Below the pieces are notes generated by a model that had not been told where the DNA came from, made no database searches, and was given only the letters and a program-made list of their open reading frames with translations. A stretch of DNA of 64,000 nucleotides from a bacterium. GTDB lineage: Bacteria > Chloroflexota > Anaerolineae > Caldilineales > Caldilineaceae. Positions 1-9,500 of this stretch are shown piece by piece. The stretch is from NCBI GenBank assembly GCA_016124945.1, contig WGMT01000023.1, positions 1-64,000 on the forward strand, written 5' to 3'. The position numbers were made by a program, and so were the translations under genes. Within the stretch, counting starts at the first letter, position 1. Each line of letters begins with the position of its first letter.

Positions 1-2163
1 ATCAACGGTATCGTTCGATGCCCAGGAGAATTGCTCAACCGTCCACCCGGTTGGGTATTCAATAGACACACCACTCACATGGGTGAAGGTTGACCACTCT
101 GTGATCTTCTGCACCGTCCTCTGCGGCTCGGTGACTGACGGAACGCTGGCTGACGGAACGGTGACCGGGGAGATGAACAGGGGGTTCGGCGCCGGTTGCG
201 TTGGCTGTTGCTGAGGTGGCAATGGTGTTGCAACCTCCGGGGCAGCGGCCGAATCAGAGGCAAGCTGCGCCGTGTTTAAGGGGGCATCTTTCGAAAAAGT
301 GATGGACTCAGCCACTTGTCTCAGCAACACCGCACGCTCCTCGGTAACGGCGGCTTGCATGGAAACACTGAATACCAACTTACCATGGGTTATGTAATAA
401 GCATGAAACGGATGCGGAGCCCCCTCTTTGCTTGCCACATAGATCTGCTGCGATCCCTCTGGAAGATTCGCATGTGCAAGGTCGAACGGAAAGAATAACA
501 TATCTTCGTAAGCTGCTGGCCCAATAGAATGATAGGTTCTAGCCCACTCCGATAGGTCTTGTCCTTCTTCAATACCGGGCGTGAGATAAAATAATGTGAT
601 CGTGGCCTCTGTAACACTGTCAGATGCTGGGCGCAATTGCACAACCCAGGGTGGCGCTGAATTTGGAAAGGTAACGATGTGGCTGGAAGGATAGCGGAAT
701 GAATATCCACCAGCTTCGCTCGTATACATCTCAGCATCGTCGGTTGTAGCCGGTTGCAATACGATAGAATACTCCACTTCCTTGGGATATATTTGGATCT
801 GCTCGCCACTGTTCAGATCGAGTTCCCAAATGCCTTTCCCATCTTTTTGAAACAGGATTTTATTGCTATCGACTATCCATTCCGGGTACGTTGTCACTGT
901 GTTCGTCAGAGTGAGGCGCTGTAAGTTGTTATTTTGGGCATCGACGAGCCAAAGATCGTATGATGGGTTGGTTTCTTGTTCAAACCGTTTTACACCGGCA
1001 AAGACCAACTGTTGGCTGTCCGAAACCCAAACCGGTTGGCCACCAGAGATGGTCATATATTTCGTCGAATGTAGGTTTGTCTGCTCATGCGATGCGACAT
1101 CAATAACCCATATGGACTCGTCAAAAGTGAACGCTATCCGCTTTCCATCTGTTGACCAACGAATTGAACCTGCATCTGTCTCCATGGTCGCTATCTCAGT
1201 CGCTTCTTCCTGACCAGCAGCCGAAACCGTGAAGATCGCTCCGGTATTCCAGAGATCGTTGTGGGTTTTGATAAAGGCAATTCTGTCCCCTTTGGGCGAC
1301 CACTGAATCCTGTCAATGCTGTTTTCGACATCGGGATTGAGACTAAAAAGTGTTGTAATGTTTTTTGTAGTCACATCGACAACACGCAATTCCTCTCTCA
1401 ATACTTGCCGTGTACCCAGAACAGTTCGTTCGCCATCTATCAGATCGTGTGGCACCTCATCTATGAACACAGATCGATAGGCAATGCTGCTCCCATCCGG
1501 TGACCATGCAGGGAGCAGACCATCCTCAACCAACAGGGTCAACTTACCAGATTCTAGGTCTAGCAGATGAATGCTGAATCGAGAAGGCATCCCTTGTTGG
1601 GTCGAACGATCCACCAAAACCAGTGCTATTTTGCCCTCAACTGGCGACGCAGCCCCCCATTCAAAAGGCATAATCCCATCTTGTCGTTCCGCCAAGAAGA
1701 GAGATGTACGCGCTTGGACGTCTATAACCTCTCGTTCTTTCAGGTTTTTTCTGTCGAGCAGACTGAGCACTTGGCCATCACGTAGCAGCAGAGTGTATGG
1801 GACGGTGTTGTCTGGCAGATCGGTGATGAAGGGTGCTTTTGCCAAGGGGATGGGCGTTGTCACTGGTGTCGGTGTCCACGTAGGGACGGGTGCAGGCGTG
1901 GTAGTGGGTGGCTCTAGGGATGCTTCATCTACGAACGGGGGGTGATCTGTCGGCAGAATCGATATACTTGTCGTAGTCTCACCAGACGACAATGGCAGCA
2001 TCGCTGCCTGTTCCCGAGCAGTTTCACTCATCTGTCCAAGTCCCTGCATTCCCACTCCGTTGTACATGATCAGTGCCAGCGCGCCGACCATGAGAACAAA
2101 GATCGCAATCCAAAGTAGCGACAAACGACGAAGACCGAGCGCAGGCTTCTTCCTCTGAGACAT
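1..2163 (-). CDS. Membrane-anchored PD40/TolB-type beta-propeller protein (3' end off window)
   Basis: A single open frame of 721 codons runs from the ATG at 2163 to the left edge with no stop, so the C-terminus lies outside the window. The start is preceded by a GGAAAG ribosome site. The protein opens with a short basic stretch (MSQRKKP), one transmembrane segment near residues 14-36 and a Pro/Thr-rich linker typical of an extracytoplasmic spacer. It then shows repeated PD40/WD40-like blades of the form W-S-P-D-G-x-x-I-A (for example PAWSPDGSSIAYRS, IQWSPKGDRIAFIK, IRWSTDGKRIAFTF), as in TolB-type propellers. A second Pro-rich segment follows the propeller. The likely role is extracellular binding or sensing at the cell surface; substrate unknown. 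The topology and propeller are clear; the function is not. Confidence 0.8.
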   Translation of the reverse strand, partial: MSQRKKPALGLRRLSLLWIAIFVLMVGALALIMYNGVGMQGLGQMSETAREQAAMLPLSSGETTTSISILPTDHPPFVDEASLEPPTTTPAPVPTWTPTPVTTPIPLAKAPFITDLPDNTVPYTLLLRDGQVLSLLDRKNLKEREVIDVQARTSLFLAERQDGIMPFEWGAASPVEGKIALVLVDRSTQQGMPSRFSIHLLDLESGKLTLLVEDGLLPAWSPDGSSIAYRSVFIDEVPHDLIDGERTVLGTRQVLREELRVVDVTTKNITTLFSLNPDVENSIDRIQWSPKGDRIAFIKTHNDLWNTGAIFTVSAAGQEEATEIATMETDAGSIRWSTDGKRIAFTFDESIWVIDVASHEQTNLHSTKYMTISGGQPVWVSDSQQLVFAGVKRFEQETNPSYDLWLVDAQNNNLQRLTLTNTVTTYPEWIVDSNKILFQKDGKGIWELDLNSGEQIQIYPKEVEYSIVLQPATTDDAEMYTSEAGGYSFRYPSSHIVTFPNSAPPWVVQLRPASDSVTEATITLFYLTPGIEEGQDLSEWARTYHSIGPAAYEDMLFFPFDLAHANLPEGSQQIYVASKEGAPHPFHAYYITHGKLVFSVSMQAAVTEERAVLLRQVAESITFSKDAPLNTAQLASDSAAAPEVATPLPPQQQPTQPAPNPLFISPVTVPSASVPSVTEPQRTVQKITEWSTFTHVSGVSIEYPTGWTVEQFSWASNDTVD

Positions 2164-2381
2164 ACATCTTTCCTTTTGGTGCAGTTTGACACAGTGCCAG
2201 TTTACACCGCATTAGTTTACAAAATGGGCGAAATTGACAGCGTTACATGTCAAGCGTTGGCGAGGGGTGATTGGTTCCACCAAAATAGTGGGGCGGGGGG
2301 ATTGTCAATGGGGTTGCGACATTTCCTTAGCAGGCGTAACGGGGTTATGTACTGACCTACGAGCAAAGAAAAAAGAATGAG

Positions 2382-2448
2382 GAATAAAGATTGGGTAGAG
2401 ACGTCGGCGTCTCGAAACGGAGATGACGTGTCTACCCAATCTTTATTC
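2382..2448. repeat. 67-bp intergenic palindrome, copy A
   Basis: An imperfect inverted repeat whose arms read GAATAAAGATTGGGTAGA and its complement, around a variable core of about 25 bp. It lies between the ends of two minus-strand genes. Its reverse complement matches the palindrome at 5989-6055 with only about five differences, so the two are members of one repeat family in opposite orientation. The strong hairpin potential could stop transcription, but there is no U-tract, so I class it as a repeat. Confidence 0.85.
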
Positions 2449-2465
2449 TTCTTTCATCTCTCTCA

Positions 2466-4997
2466 CTACCGGACAATGCCGTTGTAGGCGCTGACAGCGT
2501 CGCCGTCGTCTGCGCGCATCATGGCGACGATGTCCCCTGTAGCTTGGAGGACGATGCTGCCTTGCCAGCTTTCATGTTGGGTGAAGGCACCATCCAAAAT
2601 CTGTGCAAAACCCTTTACCTGGGCCGGCCCTAAATCGAAGGAATAGGTGTGACGTAAGGTGCCGGATGTGTTGTAAAAGTTTGCCTGAACGGTAATGTTA
2701 CCGCCGGTGATGTTGCGGACGGTGTAGCCTGTGCTGATGCCATTGGCATTCCTGGCGGCGTAGGGCAAGAAGACGGTACGCCCACCGCGACCTGTAGCGC
2801 TGAAGTTGTAACCGCCGACATTGTTGCTATTGGTGACGGCGACGGCAATCGGTACGCCGCTGGTGGTCGTCTGCAACTTCACAGAGCCGGTCCATCCATT
2901 GCTCAGGAAAGAGAGATTCGAGAGTAATACGCCCTGTGCTTTCCCCGGTTCCAGATTATTGATTGTGAAGGGGTGACACTCGTTCGAGAGATTGACCACC
3001 AGGCGTGGGCAGAAGGTCAACGTGACATTGGTTGTGGAGGTGCCCAGGTTCTGCACCACCAGACCGGTGTTGAACCCCCATTGGTTGCGATATGCCGCCG
3101 GCACATAGACGAGCGGAGAACCAAACTTCGTGGCATTGTAGGAACGGCTATACACAGGGTTGGCGCTGGTGTCATCATTCACCATAGCCACAATCGGTTG
3201 GGCCGGTGACGACCCCACCCCAGTTGACGTAAGGCGAAGCGAGCCGACCCAAGGGGCGCCGCCGTTCTGAATGTGGCCGCCATTGACTGTCACGCGGCCA
3301 CCAGCGGGAATGTTCGATATGTTATGCGCAAAATTGCCATCAGTGGTCGTGCGCCCGATGAACTCAACGTTCACGGTGGTCGGCACAGAGCCGACATTGA
3401 CAATGGAAACAGACGAATTGATGCCCCAACTGTTCTTGTAGAAGGCCGGAGCATACAAGACTGTACCCGCCTGCTCGAAGGTTGCATCGCCGACACCTCC
3501 TAGCTGGGGCGCGAAGCCATTGTCCAGCGATCCGCGGGCGGCGCCGTCTGTGTAGACCACCACGGACAGATCGTCGCTACCATCAATGACAGCGCTGCCT
3601 TCAAAGTTGGCCGGTGGTGTTACCGTACAGCTTTGGTTTTGGCCAAGGAAACACTCGTCTTTGCTAGCGGGGACGTAGTTCCCACTGTTATCCAGGTAGA
3701 CGGTTGTCACTGATCTCGCTAGTGAGCCTGTATACCGAATCGTGATGTTGCTCAACCAACCGTTGCTGTTGCGTACGTCTGGCAGGTAGGTCTCTTTGCC
3801 GGTGTATACGTTTACGCTAAGCGCATCGATATAGTCGATGGGCATATAGAAGCCGGCCCCGGCGGAATTACTAGCCACCGTTGTTCCATAAGCAAGTCCG
3901 CCGTTGAACCACGGACCACCACTATCGCCCTCAGCGGCCACTGACGTGCCATCGGGGTTAGTTACTTTGATAAATGTCCTTTCTGAATAGGGCACCAACC
4001 ATACGGTGGCCTCTTTGCTAACAATCTCGCCGCATGTGTACTCCGATGTTCTTCCGTACTTGCAGACCCAGTCTCCGTTTGACTGATATTGAACACTCTG
4101 TATCCCGATTATAGGTCGGACAGGCGACACCTTGTCATACACCCAAGACCTCGCAGTAAAGTTCGTTGTCTTATGCCATTGGATATCATAGTGGTGTTCA
4201 AACTTCTGACCACTGGGAAGAGGAAGAGCCATTCCATTGTAGTATAAAGGCACCTCAGGTTCAAAAATAGGGTCTGGCTTCCCTCCACAATGTGCCGCTG
4301 TCGTGATTCCTAGATCCCTTTCATAGTGTTGTACAGAAAATCCGCTAGTACAATAATTTTCTTGTGAGTTAGGAGCATAGGTGAGCATAAGGCCACCATA
4401 TATGTTCGTTGCCAGTTCACTTAAGCGCTCGACAGTAATCACCTTGGTATGATTTGGTAACTGTATATTGCGTACCAACAATTCGGTGTCAAACTCAGAT
4501 CTTTTGACCACAAAGAGTTCGACTTGCGCTTTGCGTATATTAAGCGCAGAATCTACCGGAATATCAAGGGGATGAACAAGCTCCATTGCTCTCCTGTGAG
4601 TAGACTGGAGTTCGGTCAGTGGGACAGATGCAGCCTGTAACTCTATTACATCTGCAATCGATTCGTTCAGGTACGGTTCAATTATCTTTTGACCATTGTG
4701 AGTAAATTTAACAATGACCCTGAACTCTGGGATATGCTCAATCCACAGACCACCAAACGTCTCTTGTTCATTAGTGGTCAACAGGTAATTCATAACACCT
4801 ATCATGCCCTGTAACTCTAGACGACGGATGGCTTCATCTAAAGTGACTCCATAAGCTTTGGAATACTCTACTGCATCTTGCTTGAGTGCAAGTCCCGGTG
4901 GAACTGGTTCTGATTCCTGTGCGTAAGCTGATACGAAAGCCAGAACACCGAAGAAAAGGATAGTAGTTGTAATTACGAAGCGTAGAGTGCGTGACAT
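2466..4997 (-). CDS. Secreted trypsin-like (S1) serine protease with long C-terminal beta-sandwich region
   Basis: 843 residues from the ATG at 4997; the reading frame extends 15 codons further, but only this start is followed directly by a signal peptide (about residues 1-27, ending ...SAYAQE). A pro-region occupies about residues 28-210. The chymotrypsin-fold catalytic triad is visible: His236 in TTAAHC, Asp271 in HHYDIQW, and Ser359 in GDSGGPW, with the usual oxyanion-hole context. After about residue 410 there are three or more related beta-rich modules ('YxNSWGINSSVSIVNVG', 'YRNQWGFNTGLVVQNLG', 'NANGISTGYTVRNI'), probably adhesive or substrate-binding repeats. It should act outside the cell on protein substrates. 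The gene sits just downstream of the META lipoprotein gene on the same strand, 65 bp apart, so co-transcription is possible. Confidence 0.88.
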   Translation of the reverse strand: MSRTLRFVITTTILFFGVLAFVSAYAQESEPVPPGLALKQDAVEYSKAYGVTLDEAIRRLELQGMIGVMNYLLTTNEQETFGGLWIEHIPEFRVIVKFTHNGQKIIEPYLNESIADVIELQAASVPLTELQSTHRRAMELVHPLDIPVDSALNIRKAQVELFVVKRSEFDTELLVRNIQLPNHTKVITVERLSELATNIYGGLMLTYAPNSQENYCTSGFSVQHYERDLGITTAAHCGGKPDPIFEPEVPLYYNGMALPLPSGQKFEHHYDIQWHKTTNFTARSWVYDKVSPVRPIIGIQSVQYQSNGDWVCKYGRTSEYTCGEIVSKEATVWLVPYSERTFIKVTNPDGTSVAAEGDSGGPWFNGGLAYGTTVASNSAGAGFYMPIDYIDALSVNVYTGKETYLPDVRNSNGWLSNITIRYTGSLARSVTTVYLDNSGNYVPASKDECFLGQNQSCTVTPPANFEGSAVIDGSDDLSVVVYTDGAARGSLDNGFAPQLGGVGDATFEQAGTVLYAPAFYKNSWGINSSVSIVNVGSVPTTVNVEFIGRTTTDGNFAHNISNIPAGGRVTVNGGHIQNGGAPWVGSLRLTSTGVGSSPAQPIVAMVNDDTSANPVYSRSYNATKFGSPLVYVPAAYRNQWGFNTGLVVQNLGTSTTNVTLTFCPRLVVNLSNECHPFTINNLEPGKAQGVLLSNLSFLSNGWTGSVKLQTTTSGVPIAVAVTNSNNVGGYNFSATGRGGRTVFLPYAARNANGISTGYTVRNITGGNITVQANFYNTSGTLRHTYSFDLGPAQVKGFAQILDGAFTQHESWQGSIVLQATGDIVAMMRADDGDAVSAYNGIVR

Positions 4998-5062
4998 AAG
5001 GCCCCCAGGCACTGGACATATGGATTGGACGATAGGTAGCAACCAGCTAAGCTCAAAATTCT

Positions 5063-5554
5063 TTAGGCGCGTATAAAGATGAGTATTTCACCAATGTCAG
5101 TTGTAAGTGTTAAGGTGCTTCCGTCTATCTCATAGCTTGAGACACGGGGGAAGATATCGAAATACTGCTCCTCAATGGATGGACATCTCACTAACGAGTA
5201 TTGAAACTCAAGAATCGTAAGTCTCTGACCATTATGTTCATAGAGGCCACCATAAGAGTTACATATTGCGTTTCCCCTGAAAACATCTCCGAGAGGGTCG
5301 TTATAAGGCAAAAATTCGAGTGTTACCTCTTCCTCTGGAAGGGGTGGTACTCCATTCAACGACTGGAGCACCCAAACCGTCTGCTCCAGCGGTAGCGGTT
5401 CATGCGTAACCACAGGTGTCGGTTCTTCTACCTGCGGCGTTGGCATCAACCCCAAGGCTGTGTCAACCACCACCGGGGTGAGTGCGCAACCGCCAGATAG
5501 CAGTGCAATCGCAAGTACGGCTGTGTACAGCAAAAACCTGCTTCGTCGAATCAT
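5063..5554 (-). CDS. META-domain (HslJ-like) lipoprotein
   Basis: 163 residues. The N-terminus has a basic stretch, a hydrophobic core and a Cys in LLSGGC, a near-consensus lipobox, so the mature protein is probably membrane-anchored by lipid. A Pro-rich linker follows, then a META/HslJ-type domain: W-x-L-x-x-x-N-G at the start ('TVWVLQSLNGVPP'), a central G-N-A-I-C-N-x-Y-G-G motif, and a final beta-strand region. HslJ relatives are linked to stress and novobiocin resistance in Escherichia coli, but here the function can only be guessed as envelope-associated. It lies immediately upstream of the secreted protease gene. Confidence 0.8.
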   Translation of the reverse strand: MIRRSRFLLYTAVLAIALLSGGCALTPVVVDTALGLMPTPQVEEPTPVVTHEPLPLEQTVWVLQSLNGVPPLPEEEVTLEFLPYNDPLGDVFRGNAICNSYGGLYEHNGQRLTILEFQYSLVRCPSIEEQYFDIFPRVSSYEIDGSTLTLTTDIGEILIFIRA

Positions 5555-5988
5555 AAACGTTGCTTCCTTTCGTTTGTTTGAGCATTGGCAAACACGAACA
5601 ATTCAGGATGAAACTCGTTCCTGCCCAGATCATCCTCTCGGCGGCGCGCGCATAGACAACTCCTTTTATGCTGAAAAATGGATAGACAAAACCGTCAAAA
5701 GGCCCCAAACGCGAGGACGCGGACGGATTCAGGCGCGATACAGCCAAAGCTAGATTGTCTTCACCAAAAAGGGACCATCCAACGGCAAGGCAAACCAAAT
5801 TCGGAGAGAAACACGCTACTGCGAGCAGACAAGAAACGTTGCCACAACCACTGCGGAGTTCTGGGAAGGGGAGGGTGTGAAGAAGCTTGGTTGAGTTCCC
5901 AGGGTCTCGTAGCTAGAGAGTGTAACGGCGGCGCGGGTGTGGGTCAACTGGTCAGGTGGCTAGGGGGAGGGGATGAATGAAGAATAAA
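5555..5988. other. Non-coding spacer
   Basis: No convincing gene on either strand. The short open frames here lack ribosome sites and family features. The right end merges into the palindromic repeat at 5989. The part next to 5554 probably holds the promoter of the META lipoprotein gene, but I could not pick a convincing -35/-10 pair. Confidence 0.5.
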
Positions 5989-6055
5989 GAATAAAGATTG
6001 GGTAGACACGCCATCTCCGTTTCGAGAAACCGACGTGTCTACCCAATCTTTATTC
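5989..6055. repeat. 67-bp intergenic palindrome, copy B
   Basis: Near-perfect inverted repeat with arms GAATAAAGATTGGGTAGACACG and complement, extended on both sides by further AATAAAGAATAA symmetry, giving arms over 30 bp. It is the inverted counterpart of the palindrome at 2382-2448. The stop codon and last residues of the S58 peptidase gene (ends 6057) lie in its outer flank. Confidence 0.88.
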
Positions 6056-6056
6056 T

Positions 6057-7166
6057 TTATTCATTTTCTCCAAACTTCACCCTGCGATTCCCATCCCGCC
6101 CTGTCACCGTCGTCGCCGTGTACAACGAGTTGAGGACAGCCTCTTCCACCGCTTCCACCACGGCGTCGAAGAGGAAGCTGAGCACGCGTCCCTCGTCGAC
6201 GAGGACCACTTCGCTGTGTGTCAACGTGGTGGGTTCGTGGGGGATGCGCGTGGCGGTGCTGAAGGCGATCACAAAGTCGCCGCTGCCGTGGCCGATGGTG
6301 CTGCCGGTGCGCGCCAGCCCTGCCGCCACCCGTCCACACAACCGCTGCAATTGACGGCTCTCCAGCGGCGCGTCGGTAGCGAGGACGATCATAATCGAGC
6401 CTTTTTCGGCGTCGGCTTCTTTGGCGGCGAGATGATCCGGGCGCAGGCGTTGGCCTACCGCATCGCCGTTCACCACCAACTGGTCGGCGCGGCCAAAGTT
6501 GCTCTGCACCAGCGCGCCCAGCGTCCACCCGCCCGCCTGCGCAGGGATCACCCGGCTGGCGGTGCCGATGCCGCCCTTCCACCCAAAACAGGATGTGCCT
6601 GTCCCCGCGCCGACGCTGCCTTCACGCACAGGCGCGCCTACTTCGCTCTGCCGCGCCGCCGCCAGCGCCGCGTGTACGTCCGCCGCGCTCACATGACGGC
6701 CCTGGATGTCGTTGAGGAAGCCGTCGTTGCACTCGCCCACCACCGGGTTGAAGGTGCTGGTGCGGATGCCGATGTCGGGATTCTGCGCCAGGGCGTCGTC
6801 CACCAGCGCATCGGCCACACGCCAGACGTTGAGGGTGTTGGTCAGGGCGATGGGCGATTCGAGCACGCCCAATTCACGCACTTCTTCAAAGCCGCACGCC
6901 TTACCGAAACCGTTGATGCGGTGGACGGCGGCGCGCACTTTTTCGCTGTAGAGGTTGCCCGCATGGGGCAGGATCACCGTCACCCCCGTGCGCACAGGAC
7001 CGATCCCCGGTTGCAGCGGACCGTCCCCTGCGATGAGCGTCGTGTGGCCGACACGCACACCTGTCACATCGGTGATGGCGTTCTGCGGCCCGGTGGGCAG
7101 GCTGCCAATGACCACACCCGCCTGGCGTAGACGAGGGCGTTGCGATCTGCTTTGTTCTGTGTTCAC
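6057..7166 (-). CDS. P1-family (S58, DmpA-like) aminopeptidase/D-esterase
   Basis: 369 residues with a GTG start at 7166 preceded by an AAAGGAT ribosome site. The sequence follows the DmpA/P1 family throughout: N-terminal N-A-I-T-D-V-x-G-V-x-V-G-H-T-T, the G-V-T-V-I-L-P block, 'INGFGK', 'NPVVGECNDG', and the G-S-V-G-A-G-T-G-T region followed by G-W-K-G-G-I-G-T-A-S-R near residues 185-207. Members are Ntn-type hydrolases that cleave themselves to an alpha and a beta chain and release N-terminal residues from peptides, sometimes D-amino acids or beta-peptides. The exact cleavage residue was not assigned. The C-terminal residues and TAA stop derive from the flank of the palindromic repeat. The gene is divergent from the aldehyde oxidoreductase gene. 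Confidence 0.88.
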   Translation of the reverse strand: MNTEQSRSQRPRLRQAGVVIGSLPTGPQNAITDVTGVRVGHTTLIAGDGPLQPGIGPVRTGVTVILPHAGNLYSEKVRAAVHRINGFGKACGFEEVRELGVLESPIALTNTLNVWRVADALVDDALAQNPDIGIRTSTFNPVVGECNDGFLNDIQGRHVSAADVHAALAAARQSEVGAPVREGSVGAGTGTSCFGWKGGIGTASRVIPAQAGGWTLGALVQSNFGRADQLVVNGDAVGQRLRPDHLAAKEADAEKGSIMIVLATDAPLESRQLQRLCGRVAAGLARTGSTIGHGSGDFVIAFSTATRIPHEPTTLTHSEVVLVDEGRVLSFLFDAVVEAVEEAVLNSLYTATTVTGRDGNRRVKFGENE

Positions 7167-7399
7167 AGGCTATCCTTTTGGGTAAGGCGGATGCTTTGTA
7201 AGCTTTCATCCTGAATCTGAAGCGAGGTTGTCACATTTTCTGTCTTGTGCTAGGATGGTTTCCAGACATCATACAGTAGCGTCCATCCCCTTACTGCGCT
7301 CTGTATGTCGCACTCGAACGGTTTTTCCTCTCTCAGTCACTCTTTCTCAAAAGTGTTTTCTCAGCGTGTCTTCCGGTTTTCATCAAAGGAGCGAAATCA

Positions 7400-9223
7400 A
7401 TGATCGGTGGATTTGTCAATCGCGTTGCCTGGATCGACCTGACGACCGGCGCCATCGACTACAAAGGCGTCGACGAAAGTGACGCCCGCAAGTACATCGG
7501 CGCACGCGGCCTCGGTGTGAAGTACGTCTTCGACAACGGCCCGGATGTTGAACCCTTCTCGCCTGAAAATTTGTTGTGTGTGATGAATGGGCCACTCACC
7601 GGCACCGACGTCAACATGAGCGGTCGCCTGGCTGTGATCACCAAGTCGCCCCTCAGCGGCACGATTGCCGATTCGCACATGGGCGGCTGGACTGCGGCCA
7701 AGCTCAAGTGGGCCGGCTTCGATGGTCTCGTCTTTAAAGGCAAGGCCGAAAAGCCCGTCTACGCCTACGTTGAAGACGGCCAGGTGACGCTGCTCGATGC
7801 TTCGGACCTGTGGGGCAAGGGCATCCACGAAACCCTGACGATTCTGCGCGAACGTCACGGCGAAAAGTGCGACGGCATGGCGATTGGTCAGGCCGGCGAA
7901 AATCTGGTGCGCTTCTCCGCCTGGGTCAATGTGGACGACCGCGCCGCCGGTCGCAATGGCACCGGTGCCGTGGGCGGCAGCAAGAACCTGAAGGCGATTA
8001 TCATCAAAGGTGACCGCGCCAACCGTCCTCGCCCCGCCAATAAGGAAGCCGATCGCGAAGCCCGCAAGCGCGCCCTGGCCGCCATCATGGCCGAAGAGAA
8101 CATCACCTCCCCGCGCAAGGGTGGCCTCAGCCTCTACGGCACCAACGTGCTCATGAACATTACCGAAAGCATCGGCGCCCTGCCCACCCGCAACTCGCAG
8201 ACCACGTCGTTCGGCACCGAAAACGCCGAACTGATTTCGGGCGAATATGTGCGTGAGAACATTTTGGTAGACGAACCGACCTGTCACGCTTGCCCGGTTG
8301 CCTGTAAGAAGGAAGTGGAGATCACCGAGGGGCCGTACAAGGTGCGCATGGAGAGTGTGGAATACGAACCGGCCTGGTCTTTGGGCGCCAACTGCGACAA
8401 CAACAACATCGCCTCCGTCGCCTGGATCATCGACCGCTGCAACGATTTCGGCATGGATCCCATCGAGCTGGGCAACGTCTTTAGCTGCTACATGGAAGCC
8501 AGCCAACGGGGTTACACCAACGGCGACGGCACGCTGGATTGGGGCGATCACGCCAGCATGGCCGCTTTGGTCGAGAAGATTGCGCTGCGCCAGGGTGTCG
8601 GCGACAAACTGGCCGAAGGCACTGCCCGCGCCGCCGTTGCCTTTGGCGACCCCTCCATCAGCATGACGGTCAAGGGCCAGGCCATCCCGGCCTACGATCC
8701 CCGTGGCCTCAAGGGCATGGGCATTGCCTACGCCACCAGCAACCGCGGCGCCTGTCACCTGCGCGCCTACACACCGGCGGCGGAACTGGGTGTGATGCCT
8801 TTCGGCTCACTCAAGGTCGATCCCCTGGAGTGGAAGGGCAAGGGCGAACTGGTCAAGGTCTTCCAAGACGTGCACGCCGTCTCCGACTCGCTGGATCTGT
8901 GCAAGTTCTCTGCCTTCGCCACTGGTATGGACGAGTACACCCAGCAGTTTAACGCCGTCACCGGCCTCAGCTACACGGTGGAAGAACTCCTCCTCTGCGG
9001 TGAACGCATCTACAACCTGGAACGCCACTACAACAACCTGGCCGGCTTTGCCGAAGGGTCAGACTACCTGCCCAAGCGCTTCACCACCGAGCCGAGCACC
9101 ATGAAGGGTTCCGAAGGCCACGTCTGCGAACTCGATCTCATGCTCGACGAGTATTACACCGTCCGCGGTTGGGTCAACGGCGTCGTGCCCGAGAGCAAAC
9201 TGCGCGAACTTGAGATTGTCTAG
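7400..9223 (+). CDS. aor: Tungsten-containing aldehyde:ferredoxin oxidoreductase
   Basis: 607 residues, the normal family length. An AAGGAG site precedes the ATG. The protein starts with the standard 'L-T-T-G-x-I-x' strand and 'GARGLGVKYVFD', then the pterin-binding 'GPLTGT' and 'GGSKNLKA' segments. The [4Fe-4S] ligands are visible as C295-x2-C298-x3-C302 with a fourth Cys at 501 in SLDLCKF, matching the spacing of the Pyrococcus enzyme. It should oxidise aldehydes to carboxylates in the cytoplasm, passing electrons to ferredoxin through a tungsto- (or molybdo-) bispyranopterin. The MoaD-like gene just downstream on the other strand fits a role in cofactor synthesis for this enzyme. Signs of anaerobic or microaerobic metabolism follow from this family. 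Confidence 0.95.
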   Translation: MIGGFVNRVAWIDLTTGAIDYKGVDESDARKYIGARGLGVKYVFDNGPDVEPFSPENLLCVMNGPLTGTDVNMSGRLAVITKSPLSGTIADSHMGGWTAAKLKWAGFDGLVFKGKAEKPVYAYVEDGQVTLLDASDLWGKGIHETLTILRERHGEKCDGMAIGQAGENLVRFSAWVNVDDRAAGRNGTGAVGGSKNLKAIIIKGDRANRPRPANKEADREARKRALAAIMAEENITSPRKGGLSLYGTNVLMNITESIGALPTRNSQTTSFGTENAELISGEYVRENILVDEPTCHACPVACKKEVEITEGPYKVRMESVEYEPAWSLGANCDNNNIASVAWIIDRCNDFGMDPIELGNVFSCYMEASQRGYTNGDGTLDWGDHASMAALVEKIALRQGVGDKLAEGTARAAVAFGDPSISMTVKGQAIPAYDPRGLKGMGIAYATSNRGACHLRAYTPAAELGVMPFGSLKVDPLEWKGKGELVKVFQDVHAVSDSLDLCKFSAFATGMDEYTQQFNAVTGLSYTVEELLLCGERIYNLERHYNNLAGFAEGSDYLPKRFTTEPSTMKGSEGHVCELDLMLDEYYTVRGWVNGVVPESKLRELEIV

Positions 9224-9228
9224 TTAGG

Positions 9229-9473
9229 AGGCCCTCACCCCCAGCCCCTCTCCCACAACGTTGAGATGCTGCCGTGGTGAAGAAAACTGAGAGGATGCCG
9301 CAAGTTTCGCTTCTGTTGCGGATAGGTGGGAGAGGGGAGCCAGATCGTCGATACGATTCTGGCCCCCCTCTCCCATCTGGCTTCTCAGAGGACGAAACAG
9401 CGGACACAACGGTGCATGTCAGTCGACAATTTGGGCTCTACCCCATGGGAGAGGGGCAGGGGGGTGAGGGCCT
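9229..9473. repeat. ~245-bp MITE-like repeat, copy 1
   Basis: Starts 6 bp after the stop codon of the aldehyde oxidoreductase gene. Its ends are inverted (AGGCCCTCACCCCC and complement), inner copies of CCCCTCTCCCA recur as inverted pairs, and the middle holds a further hairpin around GGGAGAGGGGAGCCAGA. The reverse complement of 46742-46985 aligns along the whole length at roughly three-quarters identity by eye. No transposase is encoded, so it resembles a miniature inverted-repeat or REP-like element. Confidence 0.8.
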
Positions 9474-9500
9474 TACAGCGTTAACCCCTATGCCCTACTC

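Noticed and set aside
2164..2381. Small gene between the propeller and protease genes
   Set aside because: Open frames are very short and without ribosome sites; the region is best read as leader/spacer sequence.
7397..8758. 453-codon open frame on the minus strand
   Set aside because: Mirror of the aldehyde:ferredoxin oxidoreductase gene, whose motifs are complete; the reverse frame has low-complexity Ala/Gly/Val composition and no motif.
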